The notes under the pieces were generated by a model, which worked only from the letters and a program-made list of their open reading frames with translations, had not been told where the DNA came from and made no database searches. Both the position numbers and the translations under genes were made by a program. A stretch of DNA of 64,000 nt, taken from positions 1 to 64,000 of the forward strand of contig NZ_AROI01000026.1 of assembly GCF_000410875.1 (NCBI RefSeq), given 5' to 3'. Positions within the stretch are counted from its first letter, which is position 1, and each line of letters begins with the position of its first letter. This DNA is from Halopseudomonas pelagia CL-AP6 (GTDB lineage Bacteria > Pseudomonadota > Gammaproteobacteria > Pseudomonadales > Pseudomonadaceae). Positions 26,806-36,100 of this stretch are shown here, piece by piece.

Positions 26806-28043
26806 AGCCAATTATGCCTGTGTTGATGTGTGGTTTTCGCCCCTTTTTTCTGCTGACTGCGGCTAGCGCTTCACTCTTCATGCTGGCCTGGTTAGCACTA
26901 TTGAATGGTTGGTTGTCGTCCTGGAACCCTGCAGGTGGAATTGTTCTCTGGCACGCTCATGAGCTGATCTTCGGCTTCGCGGCAGCGGCTACTGCGGGCT
27001 TCGCGCTGACCGCTATACCTGAGTTCACCCATACGACCGGAGTCAAGGGCGAGGCTCTGCTTCCCCTGGTCTGGCTATGGCTACTGGCTCGCCTGTTCTA
27101 CCTGCTGTCGTCGTTTTGGCATCCAGCACTTGGGCTATGGCCAGCAGCTCTCTGCAACCTAGCCTTCTGGGGGCTCCTGCTGCGCCTGATCGCCCGTCCG
27201 TTATGGAAAGACCCGGGGCGCCAGCATCTGAGCTTCGTTTGGGTCATAACCTGTCTGGGAGTGTTGCAGCTTGGGTTTTTCATCGCACAGATCACTGAGG
27301 GCGATGCGCTGCCCTGGATCCGGGCAGCAGTGGGCGCCTTAATGATATTGATCGTGATCGCCACCAGCCGCATCTCCATGAGCGTAGTCAACGGCCGTAT
27401 AGAGGAAGGGCGTCCAGGGGGCTCTGCACCCACGGACGGCTACCTGGCTCGTCCGCCGCGCCGTTATCTTGCTATTTTCTGCATTGCAACCTGTAGTGTC
27501 AGCGAATTCGCGCTGGGCCATCACAGCGTCACCGGCTGGGCTGCGCTGGCGGCCGCTGCAGGTATGTTCAATTTACTTAACGACTGGCATGTAGGTCGGG
27601 AACTGCTCAACCGCTGGGCGCTGATGCTCTATACCAGCTACTGGCTGATCGCTCTCGGGTACGCGGGCATGGGCGCGGCCTGGCTCGGGGCACCGCTTAG
27701 TCCGTCAGCTGGTCAGCACCTGCTGACCAGCGGTGCCGCCGCTCTGGCCATATTCACTGTCATGGCGCTGGTTGCCCGTATTCATTCAGGACTTTGGCTG
27801 GATAGGCGGCCCTGGCTTCCACTCTGCGCCATTGTGTTAGTGGGTGCCTCCCTGCTCCGCGCGCTGGCAGGTACGTCCCTCGTGGCGAAAGCAATCATGC
27901 CTGTTCTGAATCTGTCTGGCCTGCTGTGGGCGTGCTGCTTTGCCACCTATCTCTACTACACTTGGGCCACCCTCACCGGCCCACGCGAAGATGGTCTGCA
28001 AGACTGCTCCGCACCCCAGGCGAAAAGTAGCCGGGATTGCTGA
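26802..28043 (+). CDS. nnrS: NnrS-family heme-copper membrane protein
   Basis: 413 residues from the ATG at 26802, which overlaps the ATPase stop; a TTG 9 bases upstream is less likely. A polytopic protein with about 12 hydrophobic segments. Family landmarks: CGFRPFFLLTAASASLFMLA at the N-terminus, WHAHELIFGFAAAATAGFAL (conserved His residues that ligate heme or copper), TAIPEFTHTTG, and later a LGHHSVTGW-type His pair. NnrS proteins help bacteria resist nitric oxide and are commonly under NO-responsive Crp/Fnr regulators. A convergent DNR-like gene ends 10 bases downstream. Fusion of the NnrS gene to an ABC operon is the odd part. Confidence 0.9.
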   Translation: MKPIMPVLMCGFRPFFLLTAASASLFMLAWLALLNGWLSSWNPAGGIVLWHAHELIFGFAAAATAGFALTAIPEFTHTTGVKGEALLPLVWLWLLARLFYLLSSFWHPALGLWPAALCNLAFWGLLLRLIARPLWKDPGRQHLSFVWVITCLGVLQLGFFIAQITEGDALPWIRAAVGALMILIVIATSRISMSVVNGRIEEGRPGGSAPTDGYLARPPRRYLAIFCIATCSVSEFALGHHSVTGWAALAAAAGMFNLLNDWHVGRELLNRWALMLYTSYWLIALGYAGMGAAWLGAPLSPSAGQHLLTSGAAALAIFTVMALVARIHSGLWLDRRPWLPLCAIVLVGASLLRALAGTSLVAKAIMPVLNLSGLLWACCFATYLYYTWATLTGPREDGLQDCSAPQAKSSRDC

Positions 28044-28053
28044 AAAGAACTGT

Positions 28054-28836
28054 TCAGTTGCTACCCAGGGCCCGTCTGGCGTAGTTGCAGCAATCGAATA
28101 AGCTGCTGCCCAGGTGTGTTGTAGGGTTTCCGTGCTCAGAGCCAGTTTTCGGCAAGGGTAGATCGACGGAATGGCATAGCCCTTCGATATCCAACAGTAC
28201 CAGTTCGAGGTTGCGCCCTCCGATATAGCCCGCACGGCGGAAGGCGCCCAACTGGCGCGAGAAGGTTTCCGGCGTAATATTCAGCTGCCGGGCTAGCACG
28301 CCGTGATGGGCCGGCAATGTCAGCCAGGCGCTACGTTGCTGCACGTATAGGTCCATCAGGTAGACCACCAGACGCTGGGCCGAATTGCCAATGGTCAGTA
28401 AATCAATACGGTTGAGCGATTGGGAAATCCGGATGGCCATGCCTTCCAGCATGGCCATACTGAAATCCGGAGACGCCTGGCACAGTCCCAGCAGACGTTC
28501 ACGTGGCAACCGATAAACAGAGGAATCTACGCTGGCCTGCGCCGACAGCGGATAATGGCATGGTTCAACGAACATAACAGTTTCCGCCAGGAGATCGCCT
28601 GCAGCCATGCTACGAAAGATCTTGTGATCGCCCTTGTAGCTGGGTCGGTACAGGACTACATTGCCCACCTCGACGAGGAAGAAATAGCTTGCCTTGTCAC
28701 CCATGCGAAACAGGTGCTGGCCACTTTCCAGCTTGATCCGTAAAGAGCCTTCGAGAAGAAACTGCAGTCGTTCAATCCCCACCTTGGAAAATGCCGGTGA
28801 GAGGCTAAGCATATGTATCAGATCTGAGGTCTTCAT
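28054..28836 (-). CDS. dnr: DNR-like Crp/Fnr family transcriptional regulator
   Basis: 260 residues from the ATG at 28836; longer forms upstream have no family sequence. N-terminal cNMP-binding-type beta barrel (GQHLFRMGDKASYFFLVEVG, then MFVEPCHYPLSAQASVD) without the N-terminal Cys cluster that binds a [4Fe-4S] centre in FNR/ANR, so it is of the DNR/NnrR kind, which sense NO through heme. The C-terminal winged helix has LARQLNITPETFSRQLGAFR; the E..SR recognition residues predict binding to TTGAT-N4-ATCAA, matching the site at 21294. A 25-residue tail (THLGSSLFDCCNYARRAL) is unusual for the family. Convergent with nnrS. A Fur-like site sits upstream. Confidence 0.85.
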   Translation of the reverse strand: MKTSDLIHMLSLSPAFSKVGIERLQFLLEGSLRIKLESGQHLFRMGDKASYFFLVEVGNVVLYRPSYKGDHKIFRSMAAGDLLAETVMFVEPCHYPLSAQASVDSSVYRLPRERLLGLCQASPDFSMAMLEGMAIRISQSLNRIDLLTIGNSAQRLVVYLMDLYVQQRSAWLTLPAHHGVLARQLNITPETFSRQLGAFRRAGYIGGRNLELVLLDIEGLCHSVDLPLPKTGSEHGNPTTHLGSSLFDCCNYARRALGSN

Positions 28837-28957
28837 GGTTAACTCATACCGTGCGAGAATTGATAGGGTACGTGACGCTCCCGCCCAGGCGCAACGCTGC
28901 GGCGGCAGCAGCAGACCGTCCGTCCGTGAAGTCACCACCCTACGCAACTTCCACTGT

Positions 28958-28976
28958 AATGAGAAGTATTATCATT
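28958..28976. promoter_or_regulatory. Possible Fur box upstream of the DNR-like gene
   Basis: AATGAgaagtattaTCATT is an imperfect inverted repeat of Fur type, 122 bases from the dnr start. The match is weaker than those at 24079 and 34894. It could couple iron status to the NO regulator. Confidence 0.4.
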
Positions 28977-29095
28977 CCTAAAATACCCCTTCTTCTGTGG
29001 TGTTTTGCAGTAGATCTTTGTCACCCCGTGACTGATATTCTGGCTAGGTCTGATCACCGAGGCTGCTGACTTGGTTTTTACATTCGCCGAGCGAC

Positions 29096-30577
29096 TCAGA
29101 AATTCCTGCGCAACATCAAGCTTAGCTCCGTCTGCTTGAAGCCGAACGCCCAATCCAGATTGCTGCTGTGGTTGATGCTATGGCGCACGCGCAGCTCCGG
29201 GGTCAGGCCAGCGATCTTCCAGCCGTTCGCCCCGGCGCTGAGGATATACACCTGCTGCTTGTCGTAGCGCCGTTCACCAAGGAAGAAGTCGTAGGCGTCG
29301 TTGCGGGTTTCCCGGTAGATGCCCATGCCATTGACAAAAAAGCCAGCCCGACCGGCAAAGGCGTGGTAAACGCCGCCGCGCATGCCCCATTCCTTGCTGC
29401 TGGCCTGATCCACCTCGTATTTACGCCGGGTCAGGGTCACACCGCCGTACAGGCTGGTATTGACGCCAGGCATATAGGCAGCCGTAACGCCCCACTGGTG
29501 CATTTCATAATCCGCCCCCAGGCGCTGCCCCTTGCTGGTGTATTCGTAACGCTTGGTATCCAGGCTGGTGCTCAGTTGCCATTTGCGGCTTAACGTGTGC
29601 TGCCATTCCAGTTGCAGGCCCTGCGCCAGATATTCGCTGGCACGGTTGCGGTAGTAATGCTCCGCATAGGGCATAACGCTGATACTGTTCCGCGCATTCA
29701 GGTACTGATAACCCATCTGCAGTTGTGCCAGGTTGGTGCTGTAATCCTGCATGGTTGCCGTATCAGACGGATTGGTTTTGGAATAATAGGTGCCATAACT
29801 CATGGGCCGCAGTTGCAGGTTGTGATTACCCGCCAGGTTATATCGGCGCTGCAATGACAACTCATAGCTCGCCAGCCCGGACTCAACCGGATCCGGCATT
29901 TTCCGCTCGAAAAAGCAAATACCGAAAAAAGAACTCAGGCAACTGTAATAGCCGTTGGCCTGATTGATATTATCGTTATAGCCGACCCCCACCGCCGCGC
30001 TGCCATGCCAGCTCGCGCGAATATCCATTGCCTGCCGGTACTGCTGCACCAGCATCTGCGCCTGCTCGGGCAAGCCCATATTGAGCACCCTGGCAAAGCC
30101 CTCCTCTGCGCGCTTTTCCTGATGATCCTCAAACCACAGGCGCGCCAGCTCCAGCTGGATACGGGCATCTTCCGGCTCCTGTCCGCTGGCCTGCTCCATG
30201 CGCTGCAACGCCAGCGGATAATTCCCATCGAAGCGCGCCAGCAGGCTTTCCGCCATATTCGCCAGCGCTGGCCGGTGCCCCGGCAGCTCACGGTAACGGG
30301 CGACAAAGTCCGGCAACTGCGTCCACTGGTTGGTATTGATGGCCACATAGATGGCTGGCGTCAGCGCCTCCAGCGTGCTCGTCACCTGGTAGCGCTGGCC
30401 TTCATACATCAGCGTACCGGGCGGCGCTGCCAGCGCCTCCTCGGCCTGGGCCTTCTGCTCGATACTGCGGCGGGTCTGATCCTGCAGAAAGCGCGTATCG
30501 TCGTCATCGGCCCAGACTCCAGGCGCAACAAGGCACGCCAGCGACAGCAGCCAGACGGCTCTGAAACGGCAAGGCAT
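29096..30577 (-). CDS. Slam-type outer-membrane translocon (T11SS, DUF560)
   Basis: 493 residues from the ATG at 30577, which gives a proper signal peptide (AVWLLSLACLVAPGVWAD); codons upstream to 30682 are not coding-like. Region about 60-200 has TPR-like helices (ALANMAESLLARFDGNYPLA, then DARIQLELARLWFEDHQEKR). The second half is a beta-barrel of alternating aromatic residues ending in Phe (LSLMLRRNF), with the GYNDNINQA motif that starts the barrel in DUF560/Slam proteins. Slams move heme- or metal-binding substrates across the outer membrane. It is the last gene of a three-gene operon behind a TonB receptor and a secreted protein, matching the hemophilin locus layout. The substrate is presumably the product of 30735-31688. 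Confidence 0.87.
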   Translation of the reverse strand: MPCRFRAVWLLSLACLVAPGVWADDDDTRFLQDQTRRSIEQKAQAEEALAAPPGTLMYEGQRYQVTSTLEALTPAIYVAINTNQWTQLPDFVARYRELPGHRPALANMAESLLARFDGNYPLALQRMEQASGQEPEDARIQLELARLWFEDHQEKRAEEGFARVLNMGLPEQAQMLVQQYRQAMDIRASWHGSAAVGVGYNDNINQANGYYSCLSSFFGICFFERKMPDPVESGLASYELSLQRRYNLAGNHNLQLRPMSYGTYYSKTNPSDTATMQDYSTNLAQLQMGYQYLNARNSISVMPYAEHYYRNRASEYLAQGLQLEWQHTLSRKWQLSTSLDTKRYEYTSKGQRLGADYEMHQWGVTAAYMPGVNTSLYGGVTLTRRKYEVDQASSKEWGMRGGVYHAFAGRAGFFVNGMGIYRETRNDAYDFFLGERRYDKQQVYILSAGANGWKIAGLTPELRVRHSINHSSNLDWAFGFKQTELSLMLRRNF

Positions 30578-30734
30578 AAGGGATTTCCACAATGGATGTG
30601 TGTGCATATAGAATGGAGGCCGGCGAACCGGCCTCCACAGGTACCCCTCCCAAGCGTTACCGAACGAGACTCCATCCGGCATCGCCCTGTTTGACGCTCT
30701 CCGCTGGTAGCCGCCAGTGGAGAGTGGTCAAACC

Positions 30735-31688
30735 TTAGGGAGCGATCTTGCTGCCACCGAAGGCGACATGATCTGCGCTTGAACCACCGGTATAGATACC
30801 AGCCAAGGCATCAGCACCGTTGTAGAAACGGCCGTCAATGGTGCCTACGGTATTACCGAAGGTGCCATTGCTGCCAATGCTGGTACCAGCAAAGTTGATG
30901 CTGCTGGCGCCACGACTGATGCTGCCGGTGATATCACCTGAACCCGAGGCATAGTTAGCGGTCAGCTTGCCGGTGTAAAAGTTCTGGTTACCCGGCAGGC
31001 CGCCGGCAAGAACATTACCCGCGGCGTCTGTACCCGTCTGGTTGATACCGATCACACCATAAACCGCATTAACCAGTGTTGGCATGGCGGTAACGGCATT
31101 GTCACCCACATACCAGACCGTGCGATCAGCACTGGTCATATTCAGGTTAGTGCTGTTTGCTGGCGGAGTGCCCGCAGCGCGAGGTGCCCACTCGCCGAAG
31201 TACACACCACTGCCCACGGCCAGCGGAACGACGGGGCTGGCCGGAGTACCCGAACTGTTGGCCGCTACCTGCCCGATCACCAGGCCACCGAACTGCGGCG
31301 CGATGGACAGGGTGGTGATCTGACGAATGCTGTTGACGGCGAAGTTGGCATAAGTGCTACCCGCGCCATTCACCGACTCGGTATCTTTCCACACCTGGGC
31401 GACGTTGATCGGCAAGGCAGGCATGCCCATATCGGAAGGCGTCATGATCGCGCCATTGCCATGGTCGGCAATGGCGTTATTCGAGCCATTGATCGGGCCA
31501 CCTGCCAGGTCGATACGGGTGCTCGCCCCATTCAGCGCCACACCGGAGTTACCGCCACCGAACAGGATGTGGTTCGACGCCCCCACAGCCACACCCGCAC
31601 TATGCGAGGTTCCCCCCAGAGGGACAGCCAGTGCAGCACCACTACCCACCAGCGCCATGATGGCCAGAGCCAATGTTGATTTTTTCAT
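30735..31688 (-). CDS. Hemophilin-like secreted protein (probable Slam/T11SS cargo)
   Basis: 317 residues from the ATG at 31688, 8 bases after AAGAGG; the ATG at 31694 is too close to it. The signal peptide ends in GSGAALA with no Cys, so the product is soluble-exported and not a lipoprotein. The mature part is Gly/Ser/Asn-rich with many beta-strand patterns. The C-terminal part (GDITGSISRGASSINFAGTS, then GTIDGRFYNGADALAGIYTG, DHVAFGGSKI) has the eight-stranded barrel signature of TbpB-type cargo that Slams recognise. The N-terminal handle should bind the ligand. Its closest functional model is hemophilin HphA of Acinetobacter, a heme scavenger paired with a TonB receptor and a Slam. Heme as ligand is inferred. 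Confidence 0.75.
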   Translation of the reverse strand: MKKSTLALAIMALVGSGAALAVPLGGTSHSAGVAVGASNHILFGGGNSGVALNGASTRIDLAGGPINGSNNAIADHGNGAIMTPSDMGMPALPINVAQVWKDTESVNGAGSTYANFAVNSIRQITTLSIAPQFGGLVIGQVAANSSGTPASPVVPLAVGSGVYFGEWAPRAAGTPPANSTNLNMTSADRTVWYVGDNAVTAMPTLVNAVYGVIGINQTGTDAAGNVLAGGLPGNQNFYTGKLTANYASGSGDITGSISRGASSINFAGTSIGSNGTFGNTVGTIDGRFYNGADALAGIYTGGSSADHVAFGGSKIAP

Positions 31689-31749
31689 TTTCATATCCTC
31701 TTGATTGAGTTTAAAAACGGCTGGTTTTTTACAAAAAACCAGCAAAAAA

Positions 31750-34700
31750 CTAGAAATTAATTTTTAGTCCTGCTGTAAGGGTACGTCCCGGTCCCGGCAA
31801 CAGGGTCTTGGCCATCGGGTCCAGGTAATATTCATCGGTCAGGTTGGTTACGCCCAGATTCAAAGCCAATTGTTTATTCACCTCGAAGTTGGCATACAGG
31901 TCATGCAACAGAACCGAGCGCCAGTAGAAGCCATCCTGATTACCGTCCCTGAACCACACATTCCGCACCAAGGTGCTGGTAACAGAGGACTCCGAGGCCA
32001 GCAGGCTATCCAGCTGACTGTTTTCCGCTCCCGCGTGGTATACGCTGCGCCAGCCCAGTTCCAGCCGTTCGTTGAATAGACGGGTGCCCAGCAACATATC
32101 GATGGAATATTTGGGTTGCAGGCTGTTGCCGCTGTAAGTGCCGGGGAAGCCGCCGGTCATGCAGGTGGGGATACGGTTGTAATATGGGTCCAACCCCGAG
32201 GCGTAGTCCTTGTCACAGAGTTTCTGGTTCAGCCGGTAGGTGGCGCCTAGGCTGCCAAACACACGGCCCGTATCGAATCGCGATTGCAACTCCACGCCGC
32301 TGGACTCTTTCTTGTCGAACTGGATGCTGTCGTAATACAGGCCGCGATCGATAAAGTCCTCGATCTCGGTGTTGTAATAGCTGATGCGCATGTCGGCAAA
32401 GCCCAAGCTTGGGAAGAACTGGGTCAAGTCATGGGCATAGCCCACTTCCCAGTTGATGCTGCGCTCCGGCTTGCTGGCGCCCGTCGCCAGGGTTCCCACG
32501 GTGCCGGCGCCGTCGAGAATGGCGCTGGAGGTCAGCTCGTTGACGCTGGGAAAGCGGGTGGTCTGCGCATAACGCACAAACGCCGTGCCATAAGGGGTCA
32601 CTCTGGCGGTTGCGCTCAATACCGGGCTAAAGGCATCACCGGACTGCTCTTCTGGAGCCTCCCATCCTTGGCTGGCATCCAACGTTTCATAAACATCCGT
32701 ACCATATGAAGAATTTGTTGGGTAAATTACGGGGACACTGGTCTCTGTTGCATTGCCACTTTGCTCCAAAGCGTTTTCTACGACTTTATATAGCTTTGAG
32801 GTGTCAACTTCACCATTGGCGAATGGGTTTTGCGAGGAGTCCAGCTTGCCATCCTTATAGGGAATTAATGCTGTTTTTTTCCAGAACACATATCTATAGC
32901 CATTGATATTTGCAAAGCTGACTTCTCGGCCATTATAGAACTGTTGTATCGCCTCATTTCCTTGGGCTGCTGCCGCTAGGCGGGCTATATTTTCTTCAGC
33001 CGTAAGCAATTCCCCCCACTCCAGTTCCACACCGGTTTTGCGCCGTGTTGCTTTATAAAACTCACTCTGCTGACGGCGAAGCCTGGCCGTACCGGTATCC
33101 TTACCGGTGTAATGCAAGTAGCGGGTGCCTGCAGTTACAGTGAGCCAATCGGTGGCCTGCCAGGCCAGGTTCATCATGGCCGAGTATTCCTTGCGTTCAC
33201 CAGAACGCGGACCAAAACGGTCGGTCCCGGCATTCAGATAAACGCCATCCGGCAGCATACTGTTGGTGTTTCTATCACTCTGCTGCACTCGCTCATCCAG
33301 CTTTTCCTGCTGGTAACTGCCTCCGAGGGTCAGTTGCAGGTTGCTGGCCAGGATCATCTGGTTGCTGAAATCGAAGCCGGTGCGATCATGATTGGTCCAT
33401 TGCCGGCCAAGGGGAACAATGGTGCCGTCGTGGTCTGGCTCAGGCCAGATCCCAGTACACGTACCTTCCCACGGCCCAGTACAGAAACTATCCCAAAGCC
33501 CCAATTCATCTCTTTGGGCGTCATCAAGATCGAGGCCCCAGGGTGATGCACCCGTTTGATAGCGGGTGCCCTTCGCCTTGGTCTGCCACAGGCTGGTTTC
33601 CAGGTCCAGCCATCTGGAGTCCTTAGGTTTTATGTCGTAACTCAACTTGTAACTGTCGAGCCTCAGTTCCGAGCGCGGATCTTCATAGACGAAGTTGCGA
33701 ATGTTCGCCCAGTCAAGATCCGGCTGAGCTTGCTCCGCGCCCTCTCGGTAGGCATACATCAGCATCGAGCGACCGGGCGTGGTTTCACCGAAGGCTGTAT
33801 CGGTACGCATGAATTGCAAGCCCAGCTTTTGTTCGTTGGGCAGGTACCAGTTGTTCTTGATCAGGGTGGTTTCGGTTTCACTGGAGGTATTGAATACCTC
33901 GCTGCCCGCAGCGTATACCTTGGTCAGGTTGGGGATATAGACGTCAGTGGTACTTGTATCCCATACATCGTGCCCCTTATATCTGTTGGCATTGTTTTTC
34001 CCGGCATAGTAGTTCCCCGAAGTACGCTCGCTGCGCGACAGCAGAATATCGACGAACTCATTGCGCCCGGCAATGGCCAGCATTTCCGAGTGATCATCGA
34101 AGTTAAGCGTCTGGCTATCGCTTCTGGTGCGAGCAGGTGGCGTATCGATCGTTATGCCATCCAGGTTCGCCCGTTCCGCGCCGGGTACGCTACGATAATC
34201 CTGACCGTATACCGAGGCGGCATCGAACCGGGGCTTGCTGGTATTGCCCGAGGTTTTCAGGTTGGTTTCGATACCCCAGCTATCGCCTTCGGGGATGATG
34301 TCGCTGGCTTCGATGGTGCGGATGTTTACCGCCCCACCCACGCCGCTCTTGATGCCCCGGCTCAGCGACGGGCCTTTCTCCACTTCGATGCTGCGGAATA
34401 GCGCCGGGTCGACATAGCTGCGGTTGCCTGCACCCACGAAATGCAGCCAGACGTTGGTCGATTGCTCGGTGCCATCAATGGTCAGCGGCGTGCGCCCTTC
34501 GCCGGTGATGCCGCGAATATTCGGGGTGATGGACTGGCTGCTGCGCGTGTCCATGCTGTAGACGCCGTTCATGCCCTTGAACACGTCGCCGGGATTGGTA
34601 GCCTGGAAACGCTCCAGCTCCTCGCGACCGACATATACGCTGGTCACGTTCTCCTGGTAGACCTTGTCGCGCCCCTCGGCGTCCTTGTCCCTGGTGCCCA

Positions 34701-34854
34701 CAACCGTGATCGGCAGTAGTTCGATCCGGTCACTGTCGTCCGTGTCAGTGCTGGACTCCGCTTGCTCTTGCGCCTGCGCCTGCGCCTGCGCCTGCGGACT
34801 CAATAGAGAAAGGCTCGATATAATTAGTGCGAGTATTTTTAGCGTGTACGGCAT
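31750..34854 (-). CDS. TonB-dependent outer-membrane receptor, probable hemophilin/heme receptor
   Basis: 1034 residues from the ATG at 34854, placed 5 bases after a GGAGG; a TTG at 34866 lies inside this ribosome site. Signal peptide followed by a Gln-Ala repeat, TonB-box-like region (LLPITVVGTRD), plug domain (NPGDVFKGMNGVYSMDTRSS, RGITGEGRTPLTIDG, then the ANVxVxKG-type segment FRSIEVEKGPS) and a 22-strand barrel ending LTAGLKINF. It is larger than usual for heme receptors because of long extracellular loops, such as about 600-700 (KTGVELEWGELLTAEENIAR and nearby), likely for docking a protein ligand. A Fur box precedes it. It heads the operon with the secreted protein and the Slam-like translocon, so its ligand is probably heme from hemophilin. 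Confidence 0.88.
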   Translation of the reverse strand: MPYTLKILALIISSLSLLSPQAQAQAQAQEQAESSTDTDDSDRIELLPITVVGTRDKDAEGRDKVYQENVTSVYVGREELERFQATNPGDVFKGMNGVYSMDTRSSQSITPNIRGITGEGRTPLTIDGTEQSTNVWLHFVGAGNRSYVDPALFRSIEVEKGPSLSRGIKSGVGGAVNIRTIEASDIIPEGDSWGIETNLKTSGNTSKPRFDAASVYGQDYRSVPGAERANLDGITIDTPPARTRSDSQTLNFDDHSEMLAIAGRNEFVDILLSRSERTSGNYYAGKNNANRYKGHDVWDTSTTDVYIPNLTKVYAAGSEVFNTSSETETTLIKNNWYLPNEQKLGLQFMRTDTAFGETTPGRSMLMYAYREGAEQAQPDLDWANIRNFVYEDPRSELRLDSYKLSYDIKPKDSRWLDLETSLWQTKAKGTRYQTGASPWGLDLDDAQRDELGLWDSFCTGPWEGTCTGIWPEPDHDGTIVPLGRQWTNHDRTGFDFSNQMILASNLQLTLGGSYQQEKLDERVQQSDRNTNSMLPDGVYLNAGTDRFGPRSGERKEYSAMMNLAWQATDWLTVTAGTRYLHYTGKDTGTARLRRQQSEFYKATRRKTGVELEWGELLTAEENIARLAAAAQGNEAIQQFYNGREVSFANINGYRYVFWKKTALIPYKDGKLDSSQNPFANGEVDTSKLYKVVENALEQSGNATETSVPVIYPTNSSYGTDVYETLDASQGWEAPEEQSGDAFSPVLSATARVTPYGTAFVRYAQTTRFPSVNELTSSAILDGAGTVGTLATGASKPERSINWEVGYAHDLTQFFPSLGFADMRISYYNTEIEDFIDRGLYYDSIQFDKKESSGVELQSRFDTGRVFGSLGATYRLNQKLCDKDYASGLDPYYNRIPTCMTGGFPGTYSGNSLQPKYSIDMLLGTRLFNERLELGWRSVYHAGAENSQLDSLLASESSVTSTLVRNVWFRDGNQDGFYWRSVLLHDLYANFEVNKQLALNLGVTNLTDEYYLDPMAKTLLPGPGRTLTAGLKINF
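34771..34794 (-). repeat. In-frame hexanucleotide tandem repeat (Gln-Ala)n
   Basis: Four perfect copies of cgcctg, read on the minus strand as alternating Gln-Ala codons, at the junction between signal peptide and mature receptor. Copy-number change would keep the frame. Confidence 0.8.
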
Positions 34855-35243
34855 TACCCCCTCCAAGTAACTCTAAGCAAAGAATGGACTCCGCAAATGA
34901 GAATCATTATTCTTGAGCAGTTCAATGCATTAGTCCTATGACAATTGTCAATGCGTTGGCAAAATCAGAAGGTAAAAACAAGGAAGCGATGCGTCGTTCG
35001 CACTAGGGGGTTTGACCAAGTATTCTGGGCGATGTACCTGGTTTTCCCGGACCACCGACAGATCGAGATGGACTGAAGATTTTGGCAAGACGTAGTGAGT
35101 AATACTCCGCCCCCGGCTAACGGCAGTTACTCCGCCGATGAGGCACTACGTTGTCTCTGTCCACAAGACGATGGACGCAGCAGAAGGGGCTTCTCCGGCA
35201 GGGGTATAACTAGGTTTTTTTCAGCGGCGACCAAACTTAAGGC
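34855..35243. other. Intergenic region between the receptor operon and tRNA-Pro
   Basis: Apart from the Fur box near its left end, I see no gene here; the open frames are short and lack family character. Confidence 0.55.
34894..34914. promoter_or_regulatory. Fur box of the TonB receptor operon
   Basis: AAATGAGAATCATTATTCT matches the classical Fur site (GATAATGATAATCATTATC type, typical Pseudomonas form nATGAGAATNATTnTC). It lies 40-60 bases upstream of the receptor start, where it would overlap the promoter. Iron repression of the operon is expected. Confidence 0.8.
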
Positions 35244-35278
35244 AAAAAAAATCCAGTCGCTTTTAATCGACTGGATTT
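35244..35278 (-). terminator. Rho-independent terminator behind tRNA-Pro
   Basis: Ten-bp stem aatccagtcg / cgactggatt (35250-35277) followed on the minus strand by a run of T, 12 bases after the tRNA 3' end. Confidence 0.9.
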
Positions 35279-35289
35279 CTTAGGTTGTT

Positions 35290-35367
<78 letters not shown>

Positions 35368-35454
35368 CGTTGCTTCGACTTTGTCTGTCGAAGCGGGTCG
35401 CATAATACATTAACTATCTGAAATGAGAAAGTTTTTTTTCGGGTTGAGGCAAGT

Positions 35455-35814
35455 TCAGTGAGTGCGCAGAACCTGCAGAACTTCTTCCAGCTCGGTGATG
35501 GTCTGACGGATCAATTGCTTGTAATGGGTTACATCTTCCTTGGCTTCGTCGCCGGACAGGCGCTGACGCGCACCGCCGATAGTGAAGCCTTGGTCATACA
35601 ACAGCGCACGGATCTGACGGATCATCAGAACGTCCTGGCGCTGGTAATAACGACGATTGCCGCGGCGCTTGACCGGGGACAATTGCGGGAATTCCTGCTC
35701 CCAATAGCGCAGTACGTGGGGTTTGACTGCGCAAAGCTCGCTCACTTCACCAATGGTGAAGTAACGTTTACCAGGGATAACTGGTAGTTCATCGTTATGG
35801 CTGGGTTCCAGCAT
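35455..35814 (-). CDS. MerR-family transcriptional regulator (ihfA-adjacent type)
   Basis: 119 residues. N-terminal winged helix-turn-helix [40 protein letters not shown] is the MerR DNA-binding head, followed by a dimerisation helix ([20 protein letters not shown]). There is no Cys-containing effector domain, so it does not look like a metal sensor. The gene overlaps the ihfA end by 20 bases and is the last protein gene of the thrS-to-ihfA series before tRNA-Pro, a layout conserved in pseudomonads. The inducer and targets are unknown. Confidence 0.88.
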   Translation of the reverse strand: MLEPSHNDELPVIPGKRYFTIGEVSELCAVKPHVLRYWEQEFPQLSPVKRRGNRRYYQRQDVLMIRQIRALLYDQGFTIGGARQRLSGDEAKEDVTHYKQLIRQTITELEEVLQVLRTH

Positions 35815-36097
35815 ATGCTTCTACTCGTGCCTTGAGTTTTTGTCCGGGGCGAAAGGTGACCACACGCCGGGCGGTAATGGGAATTTCTTCACCGGTCTTG
35901 GGGTTACGGCCTGGCCGCTGGCGCTTGTCGCGCAGGTCAAAGTTGCCGAAACCGGACAATTTGACCTGCTCGTTGCTTTCCAGGGCATTGCGAATCTCTT
36001 CGAAAAACAGTTCTACCAGTTCCTTGGCTTCACGTTTATTGAAACCGAGTTCCTCGTAGAGATGTTCCGCCATTTCTGCTTTTGTCAGAGCCCCCAT
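35795..36097 (-). CDS. ihfA: Integration host factor alpha subunit
   Basis: 100 residues, the normal IHF-alpha length. Begins [20 protein letters not shown] and contains the HU/IHF beta-arm hallmark [19 protein letters not shown], with the intercalating Pro in GRNPKTGE. With IHF-beta it bends DNA sharply at specific sites and shapes promoters, recombination and replication. The start lies 3 bases after the pheT stop, so it is co-transcribed with pheST. Confidence 0.97.
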   Translation of the reverse strand: MGALTKAEMAEHLYEELGFNKREAKELVELFFEEIRNALESNEQVKLSGFGNFDLRDKRQRPGRNPKTGEEIPITARRVVTFRPGQKLKARVEAYAGTQP

Positions 36098-36100
36098 AGA

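Noticed and set aside
34921..35243. Small gene between the receptor operon and tRNA-Pro
   Set aside because: Frames up to about 62 codons are present but show no ribosome site or recognisable sequence.
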